This document shows, one piece after another, positions 1 through 14,200 of a stretch of DNA of 64,000 nt. The notes beneath the pieces are model-generated. The model was given only the letters and a program-made list of their open reading frames with translations, did not search any database and was not told the DNA's origin. Position 1 is the stretch's first letter. Each line of letters starts with the position of its first letter. Source of the stretch: Gordionus sp. m RMFG-2023 (lineage: Eukaryota > Nematomorpha > Gordioida > Chordodea > Parachordodidae); contig NC_088778.1 in the NCBI RefSeq assembly GCF_954871325.1, positions 11,293,882-11,357,881 of the forward strand, written 5' to 3'. The translations under genes and the position numbers were made by a program.

Positions 1-730
1 AACTCCATCTTGTTGTAATGGGATATAGTAATTAACAATTTAATCTCTTAATTATTTCAGATAGTTCGGATTTATTTGTTAAATTTAACGTTGGCATTTT
101 GAATAGTAATGTTATATACTTTCTTATAATCATCATTCTCTACAAGGATCTTGTTGACATTTTGTGTTGCCACTAAGCTTAATCTATGATAAAATTATCT
201 TTGATGCCTGGGATGTTAGTCAAAGTTGTTTAAATCATAACGTTAACCAGAAGAATACATTACATCTTCTATTGATATATATTCAATATCTCAATGTCTT
301 CCCCCATTACCGAATGTAATGAGCTAATCACTATAAGAAAAAAAATATATAGGTATTTAGGATAGACATACAGAAGAATTTGTTGCGAGATCTGTTATTT
401 TGCAGACATTTTTATTTTGGTCCTTACAAATAGTAGTTAAGATATGTTGAGTACATCATATATATACCTACCCTGAAGTCTTTAGACTAGAATGGCTGAA
501 TGTCTTGCCAATTTAGTCATCAATCAAATGCCCAGTTACACGAATATAGGAGTTATTATTTATATAATAAAATCAAATATTTTTTTTGCCAAGATATATT
601 TTTACATTTAAGTTCGTTGTTTTGACGTTACTTGAAGGAAGGGACTGTACTATTTCTATTTCATCATTCTGAATTATTTGAATGCCATCTTCATCAAATG
701 ACCAATCAGTTAGAATTCTGTATCTGTCGG
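1..730. other. AT-rich sequence left of the first hAT end; possible downstream exon
   Basis: No firm gene is seen. On the minus strand at about 120-205 there is a short open frame behind a usable acceptor (reads LSLVATQNVNKILVEN and ends near a GTATAT donor), which could be a further 3' exon of the large minus-strand gene. It is too short to call. Confidence 0.25.
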
Positions 731-737
731 ATTCCTT

Positions 738-1680
738 CATAGGCGTAGCTAGGGGGGGGCAAGGGGAAATTCCCCCCCTTCAGAAATTTATCACTTTTTG
801 TAAATATCATTTTTAGCTAATAAAAAATATTACCCTTAGTCCTCCCCCCACTCCCTGACCCTCAAATATGTATGCATATATCTTAAATAATAATTTAAAA
901 GAAAGAATGTAAAAGTTGATATTTTTTAATAAAACTATTCATCATAATTTATAGATTTTTGAGAAAATAAATTTATAAATATATAAAATGAACCAAAAAT
1001 GTTTTTTAATAAATGGAATATAAGCCAAAGTCTTAAGACAGAAGTGAAATGTAATAATAGATCCATAAAATTACTAAATAATATAATATATCAAATATAA
1101 TTTTTTATAAAGTGAGTAATTTTAATTTATTAATCTTAATAAAAGTAAAATATAATTTTAAAACTATTGATAAAATCATATCATAAATTAAAAAAATATT
1201 AAAGCACAATAGAAACAGTGGAATATTATATGTCGTAGATTTACAGTATATCTAATTATCAAATGACAATCAAGTAATTTTTACCAATATAGCGAATAAT
1301 ATATTTTACAGAAAACTATAAAATATTGATAAGGACATCAGAAAATATCTTTTGAAACATTGTGGGATGAATAATATGAAGATTAAATTAAAATATCATT
1401 TTTACTTAAAATAAATAGATGGCGTCAAATAATTGAATGCAAATTGTTGCTATATTTAATATCAAGAGCATTGATTAGTAAAATATGTTAAATTATTAAC
1501 TGTAATATATTCTCTAACTGTCAAATATGTCTGTAAAAGTGGAATTTTACCTAGTATTTTATAACTAATTCTATATAATAGAGTAAAATCAACTAAATGT
1601 CTACTTACTTTTTATAAATAAATTACTTATAATTGTTTGGAATAAATTATTACCATGCTTTTATATTAAGGTATATACAA
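738..1680. mobile_element. hAT-type element end, decayed, one terminus seen
   Basis: A terminal motif CATAGGCGTAGCTAGGGGGG followed by a G-run/C-run pair at 738-779 resembles the left end of the complete hAT element at 56239 (CAGTGGCGTTGCTAGGAGGG). The stretch around 1361-1590 matches the reverse complement of about 56840-57060 over roughly 200 bp, so the two are relatives with the body in opposite orientation. No right terminus or target duplication was found, so this copy is truncated or rearranged. No coding capacity is visible. Confidence 0.5.
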
Positions 1681-1929
1681 TACAAGTAATTTATTATATT
1701 TTTATTTTATATAAAAATATATTTATTAAGATACATAAAAATATTTTAAAAGTAACCAGTTATTTTTAGCAGTTACATTCCAAAAAATATAAATAATTGC
1801 AGTTACCAGTTATAATTTTCAAATGTAACTATTTATAGTTATTTTTTTGCAAAAATGTAACCTATTTTAACAATATTATACTATAGTTAATTAATTCCAT
1901 ATTGGGATTCAGAGCCTACAAAGGTAACA

Positions 1930-1987
1930 AGATGTATTTATACAACATATAAATAGGGGTCTAATAACTTGCGATGAAAACTTCTAG
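1930..1987 (-). CDS. possible extra 3' exon of the large minus-strand gene
   Basis: Downstream (leftward) of the exon ending at 2212, an acceptor (cacttctag) opens a frame reading SFHRKLLDPYLY whose phase fits the preceding exon. It is short and unsupported by homology. Confidence 0.25.
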
Positions 1988-2211
1988 AAGTGAGCAATGT
2001 GTTACGAATGTCTCTCAAAAATGGCGGTAAACAATTGTTAGGCAATGTGAAGAAAGCGTGAAGTTTGACAATTATTCCACAACATCTTAATCATTGTTAT
2101 TTTTGATTTAAAAATATTATATTATATATCTTTTTAATAACAAATCATACACAAATAAGCAGTAGATTTAAATAAATTTGAAATTAACTGTTTTGATAAT
2201 TATATACATAC

Positions 2212-5200
2212 TTCAAAATTGGTATCCATAACGAGGGAAATCGGGTGGCTCTTTCGATGTAATAACCGTTTGTGATAATATATAGGATGTAAAGATATAA
2301 GGGAACATTTGATAGGTTAAAAGAATCAGAAATACCCTCGTTAGAATGGGGTAAACCCAAAGACAATAAGTAATCGGGAAAGGGTTGCATGTATTCAGCT
2401 AACATAATCGTTATCTTAAGGCTACATTCATAATTATCTAAAATATAAGTTTTAAAAGTTCGAAAATAAATAAAATATATATATGTACCGATTTCTAATG
2501 AAATTTCGGATAAAATTTGCAAAGTCTCCACGATTCGAATGACAAATGGTATATTAACGCATACGTAACCATTTTTGAAGGGATTACGGGCCACTAAGCA
2601 TGTAAACAATGGTTTAATATCTAAAATTCCCATTATGAGGTTTAATAACGTATGTGATTCGGATGAGTCGGGTGGCCATAGAACTTTAAGAGATTCGTTT
2701 TGGATATCGAACGATAATATATTTTGACATTTGGTTTTCAGTAAATGTTTAACAAAAGTTTGACCTAATCAATATTATAATAGTTTATAAAACTTTAATT
2801 TGTATTTGGATATGAATAATAGTGCGCACAAATTGAACGTTTCAACGCAGCGTTTCAAAACGCATATTAAAAAAACGTAAACACAGTTGTGTTTAAATTG
2901 AAGCGTTAAGTTTTATTTTTTCAATATGAAGCGTCTAAATTTAAAACAAAAAAAATGCTTGCCTTATATTTACAAGAAATAAAAGAAGGAAGAGGTGCAA
3001 GACATCTCAAATATATGTTAAAAGAAATTTTTTTCTGAATATATTAATATAAAAGAGGATTTAATAAATTCCCAATTTTATAATTATATAAGAATGAGAA
3101 GATCAACCTTTCATATATTCTCTGACTAATATATGATGATATTAATCCAAAAATTACTAATAGTAACAAGCAAATTGATGCTAAAGACAGATTGTTTGTT
3201 ACCTTAAGGGAAAATAAATGTAATTCATTAGTAATAATTTATATAAAAGGTATTTAATTACTGGTTTATCCTTTGCACAATTAAAAGGAGTTTTGGGGGA
3301 ATTGTTAAAAAATTTGAGCTTCTGAGTAGGACAATAGAAATTGGCTTAGCTATATAGAAATAGTGATAAAAACAATATGTATCTTACACAATATAATCAT
3401 CAACAAAGAAGAATCAGCTTCCATTGATGATGCAGGTACTACAAATATTCAAATATAAAATTTTTAAATATCCTATTTTTTTTATATTTTTAAAATTATG
3501 TAATCATCAAAATTATACAGATAACCATTATTGCCTAGCAGAGAAAATATTTCTTCTTCAATGGAATCAAAAATTCTTAGAGACAAATTTAAAATTTTTT
3601 TATTTATATTGTAAGAAATTTATTTATGAAATTATTTTATATTAAATTGTTTTACATATTTAATTTTTATACACACTTATGTTATTAAAGGATATAAATA
3701 AAATATTTGAATGTTAAGAAAAATTTAATTGATATATCCCTTGATTTCTATTAAATGTTAATTTGGACACTAATAAACTTAGTAAATGTGAAAATAGATA
3801 CTATACAAATATATAAAAATTTCATTGATTGTAAGAAATTCTATATATATGTAAATTAAAAAATACAATAACATAAAAAGTTATTATACTATGAATTAGT
3901 AAAAAAATTATTCATAATAACAAAAAGACAATACTGAGCATAAATAAAATAATAATGTAAAATACAAAATAAATAAAAGTGAAACCCAGCACAATTATTT
4001 AAAATCCTCTTCCTCTAATCATCGGGAGAGATCGAACAAACATAATTAGTCTTAAAAGAAACTTTTTAGCCAAATCACCATATGTTGTTAAAGTGGAGCA
4101 GATGATTAGTACAAATATGTAATTAGAAGAATCAGCGCTGTATTTGGTGATCTTAAAATTTTGAGATCTGTTCAGAGCATCCTTGTTAAAATTGGAAGGG
4201 GAGTTCGTGTCCAAACAAGAAAAATCCCATATTAGAAACTTTCTTTGTGACCATGGAATTCATGTAACTCCATCATGACGCCTACCATCGGGAAAGAGAC
4301 CAAAAGGCTCCAATGGGGTAGGAAAACCAGCTGACCTAAGTGCAAGAGATATAATTTGATTGCACCTCGAGTGCCGAGTTTGCCGACCGGATTACGTGGG
4401 CAATGTAAAGGATGAAGCGCCATATTATCATCATCAGTATGACATTTGCTGCATTTATATGGCAATGAAAAAGGAATGTCGAGCCTGTTACATAAAGCAT
4501 AGCTGAGCTCGTTATTGTCCAATTCAAATTTAAGATTGCTAGATGGAATAACATCTAAAAATTCATATCCCCGATCCTAGATAAGTTCAATGAATGTGGA
4601 TCTAGCCAAAGGTGAAAGACTCGAAATAAGGTAATCAACGGAGTTTTTCACAAGTGGTAGAACCCAATCTTTCTGTTTTAAAGAGATCGGAAATATTGAT
4701 GTGGTTGTCACAAATTTTGCCCACTCCGTCCTAGCATTATTCAAAAAGGGATCGTGGACTGACAAATGTTGGTCGATTAGTCTATGTGCCTAATGGTGGC
4801 TAGCAATGAACGCACATATTGAGATCGACAGTGGGGACCTTATACCAAGTCCGCCATGTTTGGAAGGAAGCGAGGCTTAATGCCAAGCAATGTCCGTAAA
4901 CTTGATATTTAAGCAGTCACTAATAATTAATCTTATTTTGGTTTCGAATCTTTCCAGATGCAACCTCTCTAAAATAAATGGGCTCGATCGTATGGCGTAA
5001 AGAATTTTAGGGATGTTGAAGAAATTCCTAATTAAAAAAAGGCCTTGTGAGCCGAGAGACAGGGAAGAATGAGTTTTAAATTTTCAAATATATTGACCAT
5101 ATCGCTAAAAAAAAGAATTTACTGACTCCTCACCAATGGGAGAGCCCAAATGAGATAATTTTTAATGGAATTGTATTGATTTCACAATATTCGGTTTTGG

Positions 5201-8200
5201 TTTGGTTGATCACAAGTCCGAGACTATCAGTGGAAGCCTTAATAATATTAATAGCCTTTTCCACCTCAGCAGAATCGCCGACCCCATCATCAATGTACCA
5301 TAAATGTAAAGGTAGCGAGCAGTCATTTTTTATTTTAGTGATCAAATCATGGATACCTAGAAAAAATTATATGGAGCCTAGGGGATCACCCTATTTATTA
5401 CCTTCAGAAGAGGTTAAGATATAATGGTGAAATACCAAATGGGAAGGTTTTTTTATAGGATGAAAGGATATAGTTTGTAAAAGCTGAGAAATGTTTTATG
5501 AATTGTGAAATTATTACTTTTCTATGAATGCTCTTGTAAGCATTTCTAAAGTGGATTTTGGTGTTGAGCTATTGTGGCATTCTGAGCATAAATACGAGTT
5601 ATATGTGTAGCCGCTTCACACCCTGAGCTCGTTCCAACACCTAATTGAAGAGGAAGAAGTATGTTAGAAACTTGTTTAGAAATCCTGCTAGCTATAAGCT
5701 TGGAACATAATCTCCTATATACAGCACCAACGGCAATAGGCCTAATATCACCATTCTTTTTTCTCAGGGCGACAAGTTTGGCTCCAAAAAGAGGGCCCTT
5801 GCGAAATCTGGGACCTCACCATTAATGACCTTGTTGCATAATTGAGTTATTTTATCCAATAGAGCTTTGAGGATGGGAGTAGTTAAATCTTGAAAAAAAT
5901 AAAGGTTTGATTTCAAATCCAGGAGCCGTGTCCTTCTGAAAAGATCTCACTGATTTAAATACTTCTTCCGAAGTGAAAATCGGAGAAGGGTGGTTCTTGG
6001 TTTCATAAATCATTATAGCTCCCAGTGTCTGGTGATGCTTGCTAGTAGTCTTTGGTATGACACTGCGTCCACTCGAGCAAGTGTGTCAAAGGAGATACAT
6101 AGTCTGAGAGCACCATTTATGTCCAAATTGTTTATTTTGTTATCGATTAGCTTCACCTTGATATTTAAATCGTCCTGATTTTTGTTGCAGGTGTGAGTTA
6201 TGATATCAAAGATTTCATAATTGATATTAGAAGATGCTAGTTTAATATTTGTAGTGAAAGAATTAGCATTCACAGCGGGAATTTGGAAAGATTTGTGGCC
6301 AAATAAAAGAAAAGCTGACCATGCATCCTTAGAGGAGAAATTTTCTAACAGCCTATCAATGCATTGAGCATAATTGGTAGAAACAACTTCTCTGGCACCT
6401 CTTGGAATTCTGGACAAACGAGGTTTGGGCAGTCCAAGGAATTGGTGAAATTATTATCAGGGATATTAGATTCGTGAATGCTTGATGTTGCAATATTATC
6501 ATGATTTGATTTAGATGGAACAGATGACTGTGTTACAAGATTCAAGAGGTAACTATGGGGGATTGTTAGGAGAGGAATAGAGGGGACTGAGGCAGAAAGG
6601 GGGCATCTTTGTCCATTCACACTATGGGCCCATAAACGGCCATTCCCAAGTATTAAAATAGAGTTTCTACATTAAGAACAAAATTCTATCCAACATAATA
6701 TGCGGATCTACCATTGGGAATTACAATCTGATGATCATCTATTAATATTTTTATTAAATCATCAGAAAATAAAAACTGATCATCAACTTCTTTGAATGCA
6801 AGCATATGTTGTTGCATAAGAATCTATAATACTTTCATTAATACTGCATACAACACAAATGACATTTATGTATTAAGTTAGTTTCATTAAAAATTATTAA
6901 TATTGTAATGTAGTTGAATAAATGTTAAGTTATTTCTTTCATATTGATTATATAAGGATGATATAAAAAATTCTATATATTAATATTGTAAAAGGTTAGG
7001 TTATTTCTTTCAATAATATTTATCAAATAAGAATGGCATTTTTATTGCATCTCATCTTCACGTTTGCATGGTTAAACTACTAGTTGTTCTATTGTGTTCT
7101 CAATTCATACAGCTGTAAGACTATAAAATTCTATATATTAATATTGTCATGCAGTTGCATAAATGTTAGGTTATTTCTTTCAATAATATGGATCAATGAA
7201 ATTTTTATTGCATCTCATCTTCAGGTTTGCATGATTAAACTTGTATTCTCAATTCATACAGCTGTAAAACCGAACCAATAATTAATATTATTGTCAATAT
7301 AAAAATATAATAATATCACTTGTAAATATAAAATACATAAATATCACATGTAAATATAATAAGAAAAATATCACATTTAAAATACAAAATCAATGATATA
7401 TATAATAAATAAATATGCTATTAAATATATCTAATGCAGATTCATTAGCAGGTGATGGTAAGGTATCATTTGTCTTTAGATAATGTATAAATTTTAAAAT
7501 CTCCGTTTTAAACAATAGTCGATTGTGTAAACTTAAGTTTCTACATCCTCTACAAGGCTTTTCATAAAAAAAGTCTACATAAAATATTTATAAATTATAG
7601 ATAAAAATAAGCTTTTACTGCATCCCAGACGACTTTTCTTCCAATACATTTAATAATCTATTAATATTATTAGGCACTATAGATTTTATTGTGTTTGAGG
7701 GTGACACATCTAAATTGTATGATGTTGCTTTATCTGCAACAGTCTTTTGTATATATTGTATTTATATTCATGTTTTCCTCCTTTAAAACCTGATTTGTAC
7801 AATTGGTCTTTAAAATTTCACAATCTCTTCTTTAGATATAAAGTACTGGTATCAATACCAAAACATTTTAGTAATTTCATCATTCCATGTGCTAAAAATA
7901 TTATTGTATCATTTAATAATTATTATTCTTACATTTTAGAAGATATTCTATCACTTGAAAATTTAAAAACGTTTCAAAAAACGCAAGCCATTTTGACTTT
8001 TAATAAATTATTTAAAATGCAAAACGTAAATGTGCTCAATTTAAACGAAAACATTATTTAAGTTTTGAAACGTAGCGTGTTGAATTTGTGTGCACTACAA
8101 ATTTATTAAAAAGAATTAATATTATGACGTTTAGGATATAAATACGCCAGATATGCCTATGGCCATAGGGCCTCCATTAATGGCCTAAATGAATATTAAA

Positions 8201-11200
8201 AATTTGCCAAGAGATCATATTTAACCTTAGGGATATACCCATATTTTTTATCAGGTCGGGTCGATATTTTATTTTTATTAAAACATCGGTTATCGACCAA
8301 TATTATAAAATTTTTCAGCGTCTAATTTTAAAAAAAATATTTCAAATTTTATAATATATTTGTTTATTACTTATGTAAATGGTTTAATGTTATCATGTAA
8401 ATAAGTGATTTTTCAATAATTTATATACTTTTAGCATCAGAATATAAACTAAAACTGGTATAGTTAAATTATAATGTTATACTATTAAAAAGTAAATGAG
8501 ATGAGTAGATGTATGCATTAAAAATTAAAATGATTAGCTTGTTTACGGAATAGAAAATCAGCTATGATATCGCATCGGTACGGCCGGTATCAAATTAATA
8601 TCGGTAATATCGAATCTACCTCCAACAAGTGGTATCGGTACACCTCTACAAAAAAATAAATTGTGCAGACTTAGAATTTGAAGATACCAAACCGATCTGG
8701 CTCATGATTTCAATAAAAATAAGATAAACTTAGCCCTTTGCAAGCTAATTTGGCTAGTGCCAAGATAAGTATTCTAAAGAAAGTTAATGTTATAATTTAT
8801 AATACCTTCAAATTGAAAACGATTAGCGTAATCCGATTTATGATTATAAGGCTGCAGGTTACGATACTCACTTAATGTCTGAGTATGGTTATGTAAATCT
8901 TGATTCTGGAAGTCGTTCATGTCTAGCGTATGAATAACATATCATTTTAAATAAATTTCAACTCATGAAAATCAAAACATATAACAATTATTCAAAACAT
9001 AGTTTATTTTACCCATTATAACATTGACTAAAGCTGAATTACTATCGTTATTGATTAACAGATCATGTTGCAAGGTAAAATTGTATAATTTGGCAAGCCA
9101 GTCTCGTGGATAAACCATAACAGTGATGTAGCGCTCAAAATAACCAATAAATTCATCCTAAAAATTTAAAACGATATATATAATTAAAAAAAATTTTTTT
9201 AAATTAAACTAAAGTAGGGATGATGGACTTGTGGTCAATATCATTATCTTGGTAAAATTTGGCCCGCTTCAAGTTTAAATTAAGAATCAGAATTCGGTAT
9301 ATTGCGAAATATAGAAAATCTGAATTGAAGAGTGGTTTTCGATTGGCATACCTTCTTTCCAAAATATCAGGCGTATAAGTAAACTCGGTAAATGCTATAA
9401 TATTATATAAAAAATAGAATTCTAATTTTATAATATTATTTTGAAAAAGGAACTTTATTCTCCAATTTTACCTCTGTAGGTAAGTGAGCAATAGTTAATT
9501 ATAGAAATATCGATTTCAATAGAATTCCTCAGACCATGAGTCCACTCATTTAGACATTTATCTTTCACTTCTTCCAAAATTTTAACAAGTACATCTTGAA
9601 CTTTAATAATATCCCTTCTCGAATCGCTATTCTCCCCATTATTTTTGCCCAAAAACATAGCATCTGATTCGTGATTCGAACAATTTGCTTCGTTAATTAG
9701 TTCCTCTTTTTTAGAATTAAACGCAATTGCATCCAATTTTTGTTTTTTAATATCGCACTTTTCGGCACTGTTAACTTTTTTGTTTAGTTATTATTTATAT
9801 TTGCTTAAATAAAGAAATAATTTAACAGAAAAAAAGAGTTATTAATTATAAGAATTTCTTTGTTTTTAAAAAAAAAGATTGATATAAATAAAATTAAGTC
9901 ATTTCTCATTTATAAAGTTTATTTTAAAAGATAAAATTATCAAAATAAAATTAACTTTTCTAGCAAATCAAAGAAGAACAAGCAATGGCATAGAAGAATA
10001 TTCACGTGAAAAAATATAATCTGGATACTTATTTCGAAATCAAATATATCTCTGATCTCCAAATCGTTGTCGGAATCGCTATGGTAATATGAATCATCGA
10101 TTAAATTTTGAGATGAAGACATGTCAGGACAATCTTTATGTCTATTACTGTCTATTGGTAATATAAAAGTCAGCAATACTTTGAAAATAATCATCAAAGT
10201 TAATGGCGATTTTTGAATTTAATATGAGTATGCGTGCATAAATAATATTTTCAATTCAAATTAAACGAATAGTAAATTAAATTTAAAACCGATGACTAAT
10301 CTGGAGAGCCTAAAAGATGAGAGCAGGTCAAAAAGGAGAAAGTTTTATAATTTCAATAATCAAAAAAGAATAATAACTTTCTAAGTCGCTGTCAGAGAGG
10401 GTGTGATAAGAATTGCTGGAATCGCTTTTGATTGAGTGAATCGATTCAGATTGCGATTTGGCTGGATCCTTTGCTAATTTTTTAATCATATTTTTGATTG
10501 CAAAGAAAAAATTTGTAATTTAAGGTAAATGATAATAGATTATCAGAAACCTGCAGAGGTACTACTTGCATGACCCGGCCCGGATATAAAAAAAATTTTT
10601 GGCCCAGCCTGGATGTTTTTTTCAAAAAAATTTTCTCGGCCCGGCCCAGGTTATATATTTTCGGGCCCAGCCCAGCCCGGATATTTTTAAAATATATTAT
10701 ATTTATTTTCAATTATATCTAATATTGGCGATTTAAAATATTTGGTTCTAAAAAATTTTTTAGGCCTGGCCCGAGTATATTTAAAAAATTAAAATACAAC
10801 ATGGCCCGTGTATCCGAGACATTGGCCGGGCCTGTCTAATGAAATCTCTAATAGCAATATTCTCAAAAAAGTGTAACATTTTCTTCATAAAGTGATCCAT
10901 TAAAATAAATTATATATTTTGGAAGCCTTAGAGAGTGGGAATATCTATTATTAAATAGAGTTAGTTTAGATCCTAAAGAGGTAAAAGATGGGTCAAGAGT
11001 TAGATGAGTGAGATTCCTTTTCCAAAAAGTATGGGTTCCGTAAATAATGCTTGCGCCATTTATACCGAAATATCATGGCTTACTATCTGACTCAAGATGG
11101 CTAACGTAGTCTTAAATATCTTGGACTATCCATGAACTAAGAGTTTTTTTTAAAAATCGTTAAATGAATGAAGAGCTATTTTAAAAAAGTTTAAGATCAT

Positions 11201-14200
11201 TTTATGAGATGCTAAAATTAAGTATCTCATTTATTTTATGACTTGTGATAATTTTTAACTATTCATATCTAAATTTTATAAGAAGTATTAATATAATCTT
11301 TCTCTCGATGAATAGTGAACTGTTTTAACTAAATTTAACATATAATACTTTCACTTTTCCCAAAATTTTGAACGATATTTTATTTAAATCACATTTTAAA
11401 TATGATGATATATTAAGTATATAATTAGCATTCATAATTATTACATTCTAAATCGTGAAAAGTCAGCTCAGATTGGTCAAAATATTCGGATAAATTTTTG
11501 TGTCTTAATATGGCTAAAGTGTTGACTAGTTTTGAACATAATTCAAACGTTAAATCCTTGATTCTTGATTTATTCGTAGACACTGTAACGCAAGAACTAG
11601 CAAAGCATATAATCCTATAATCGTTTTTTAAGATATTATGAGAAACATTTGTTCTTTCATTCTAACTTTCTTTAAAAAAATAAAATGGTTATTATTATTA
11701 AAACTTAATGACCCATTTTTCTTATTAATGCCAATTATTATTTTTACTAAAGTACTCAATCGCCCTAGGTCCTGTAAGTATAAAAATAAAATTTCATTTC
11801 AATTGCAAATTCATATCATATATGAATGGAGGAACTGTGAATCAACCCTCTCCAATCAGAAAAATTAAGCAAACACACGGATGATTATCTTAGCAATATA
11901 TACAATATATTTGGCATATTTTTTTTTCAAAGATTTATCATAAAAATATTGCTTAGAACATAAATATATAATCATTTAAAATGAAGATAAAATATATGTA
12001 AACGTAATAATATAGAGAGAAAGCAAATCATACAAAATGGTCGAACGAAATATTAATAAATTAGAGAATGTACTCACTAAGAAAAAGCAAAAGCGCTCTC
12101 AGAATGCCTAAATCAAAATTCTCATTTACAGGTTTAAATGGTAGACTAGCGATGCACTGAAGAGTAGATTTTTATGGGGAAAAATCATTTATATTTATTT
12201 TACCAAAATGCGAACATTTCTAGTAGATAAGGACATTAAGCTAAATCGATTTTTAATAAAATGAAGTGTCTGGTTAGAAGCGAGCAGAGATATATGCTGC
12301 TAAAAAAAGAGATGACCACACCAAGAGGAATGAAGTCATAAGAAGAAAAAGGCAAAGCAAAAATATTATATTTAACAATTTAAATGGTGTGTTTGCATAA
12401 TTTTAAATAATTTATTTAAACTCTTTTCATAAAAGTCATCTTACACTTTTTATATTTTTTATTTTATTTCATTTTAAAATAATGGACAATATTACCTTTA
12501 TAAATTTGGAAAGAAAGAAAAATTCGCAAATAATTCTTATTTCGATGGACTTACATTTCTACCAAGCTCATATCGAAATTGAATGTTCCCTGATAGGATA
12601 TATCACATGTCCCCTTATCCCAATCGTAAGTTGAAATTTTGATAAGTATGCCAGGCGACTCGACTATATTAAACAAAGTTCTGTCGAACAAACGCAATAG
12701 GCATTTAAAGCCATTTCGATTACGATTTTTTTTTATATCCCGAATATTCTTAGAGGAATTTTTATAGGTAGTTGGGGAAGAAAGGTTGGGTGAAGAATGC
12801 GAGTAGAATGCTAAGGAGCTGGATAGCATTTCGTGAAACATGGAACGGATCATGAGCTTTAGAGAGTTAAAATCAACGCCTAACCTGATTATTTCAAACA
12901 CCAAATCGTAGAGGCAATGATAATATTCGGGCTTTGAGAAAGGTGGACAGGCAGATTGATAGGAAGTGTTAAAATCGATTGAATCGATGGGGTCATGATG
13001 ATCCTTTTTATTTACATTCGTGGTATATTTAACGGACACTGAGTTGGAGGAAGGCACTAAGGATGGAAATGAAATTGAACGGTAAGTGGCAAAGATGTTG
13101 GTAATAGATGGGCATATGTCCTTCCTTTAATGTAATTATTTTTTTAAATATAATTTATTTCATATTTTAACTCTTAGTTACTTATTTAACAATTTATGAT
13201 GGGTTACTTATGTTTCAAATGAGCAAAAAAAAGTTAATGTAATTAAGAAATAGCCAAAATGTTAGCCTCCAAACATTTATATTTTTGGAGATATTAGGGT
13301 TCAAAGTGGCAAAAATAATGGGCAAAAATGACGTATTTTTACCATTATCTGCCTTCTTTATTAACCATATCTAAAAACAACATAATTGTAAATAACAAAT
13401 TTAATATCAAAATTACGTACGATTATACTTTTATATAAAAAAAAATTTTGTTTCCAATTTCCCGATATCTTATTTAATATATAAACTAAAAACAATTTTA
13501 TAAAAAATTTAAACTCTTCCTTTATATTTATAAGAAAGATGGATAAATCCCGAAAGAAGGCGTCTTTGTAAAAAATTATATATTTAAATGGTTTTTCTTG
13601 TATTTGGTATAATTTAAAGGATTATTTATCTTGTGTGAAAATAGCAATAAATGAGGTTTCAATCAATTATAGAAATTGTCTATCGATATCTAAAATAAAT
13701 TCAATTTATTATATTATTTATAATTTTTAAAATTATTTGCCCATATAACATATATAATGAATATTAATAAAATATATTCAACCAAGTTTAGTTCTTGAAT
13801 AATCAGAATCTTGTGTTATATGGCGCCCCAAATATTAAAATTGGCTTATAGGAAGAATTGTCATAAGATAACATCTTTATTCTTTGTATTTCAATTACAA
13901 TTTGATTATTCATATTAAAATAAATTACATTTAGCCTTTTTATTATTATTATGAATAACATTTTATTTATTTTATTTAACCAAAAAAACTGTTCCTTTTT
14001 TATCTTTTTTAAAACAATAAATAAATCATGAAATAACCAATTATATAAAATGAAAATGTTCGTTTAAAATTGAATTTGATATCAAAAAATATATCAAGTC
14101 AAAATAAATTGATTTTAAAATAATGTTAATACGATAAAATAAAACGTTAATATAAAATAATGATCACTTATTTTACAATAATATTTGTCACTAAAATTTA

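Larger units (their letters stand above)
2821..8096. mobile_element. PIF/Harbinger DNA transposon, decayed, with a LINE inserted
   Basis: Imperfect inverted ends AGTGCGCACAAATTGAACG (2821) and, on the other strand, AGTGCACACAAATTCAACA (ending 8096) bound the element; both ends then continue with CGTTTCAAAAC-type sequence. The plus strand near 2950-3300 encodes a broken N-terminal Harbinger transposase: FYNYIRM, later a KDR...T...FA pattern spacing typical of the family's N-terminal region. The minus strand near 7450-7730 carries a second partial frame (NRLLFKTEILKFIHYLKT, and NNINRLLNVLEEK further upstream) consistent with the Myb/MADF-type second protein of this superfamily. Several stops and frameshifts interrupt both. 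A LINE (about 3985-6650) splits the element. The whole lies within the 6-kb intron of the large host gene. No clean 3-bp target duplication was found. Confidence 0.6.

Noticed and set aside
5176-5424. Plus-strand frame overlapping the first LINE
   Set aside because: Antisense to the YIDD region of the reverse transcriptase.
8754-8773. A 20-bp terminal exon after a 32-bp intron giving a stop in the large gene
   Set aside because: Phase also fits, but joining 8806 to 2764 keeps a long open frame with protein-like sequence on the far side, which is the better explanation.
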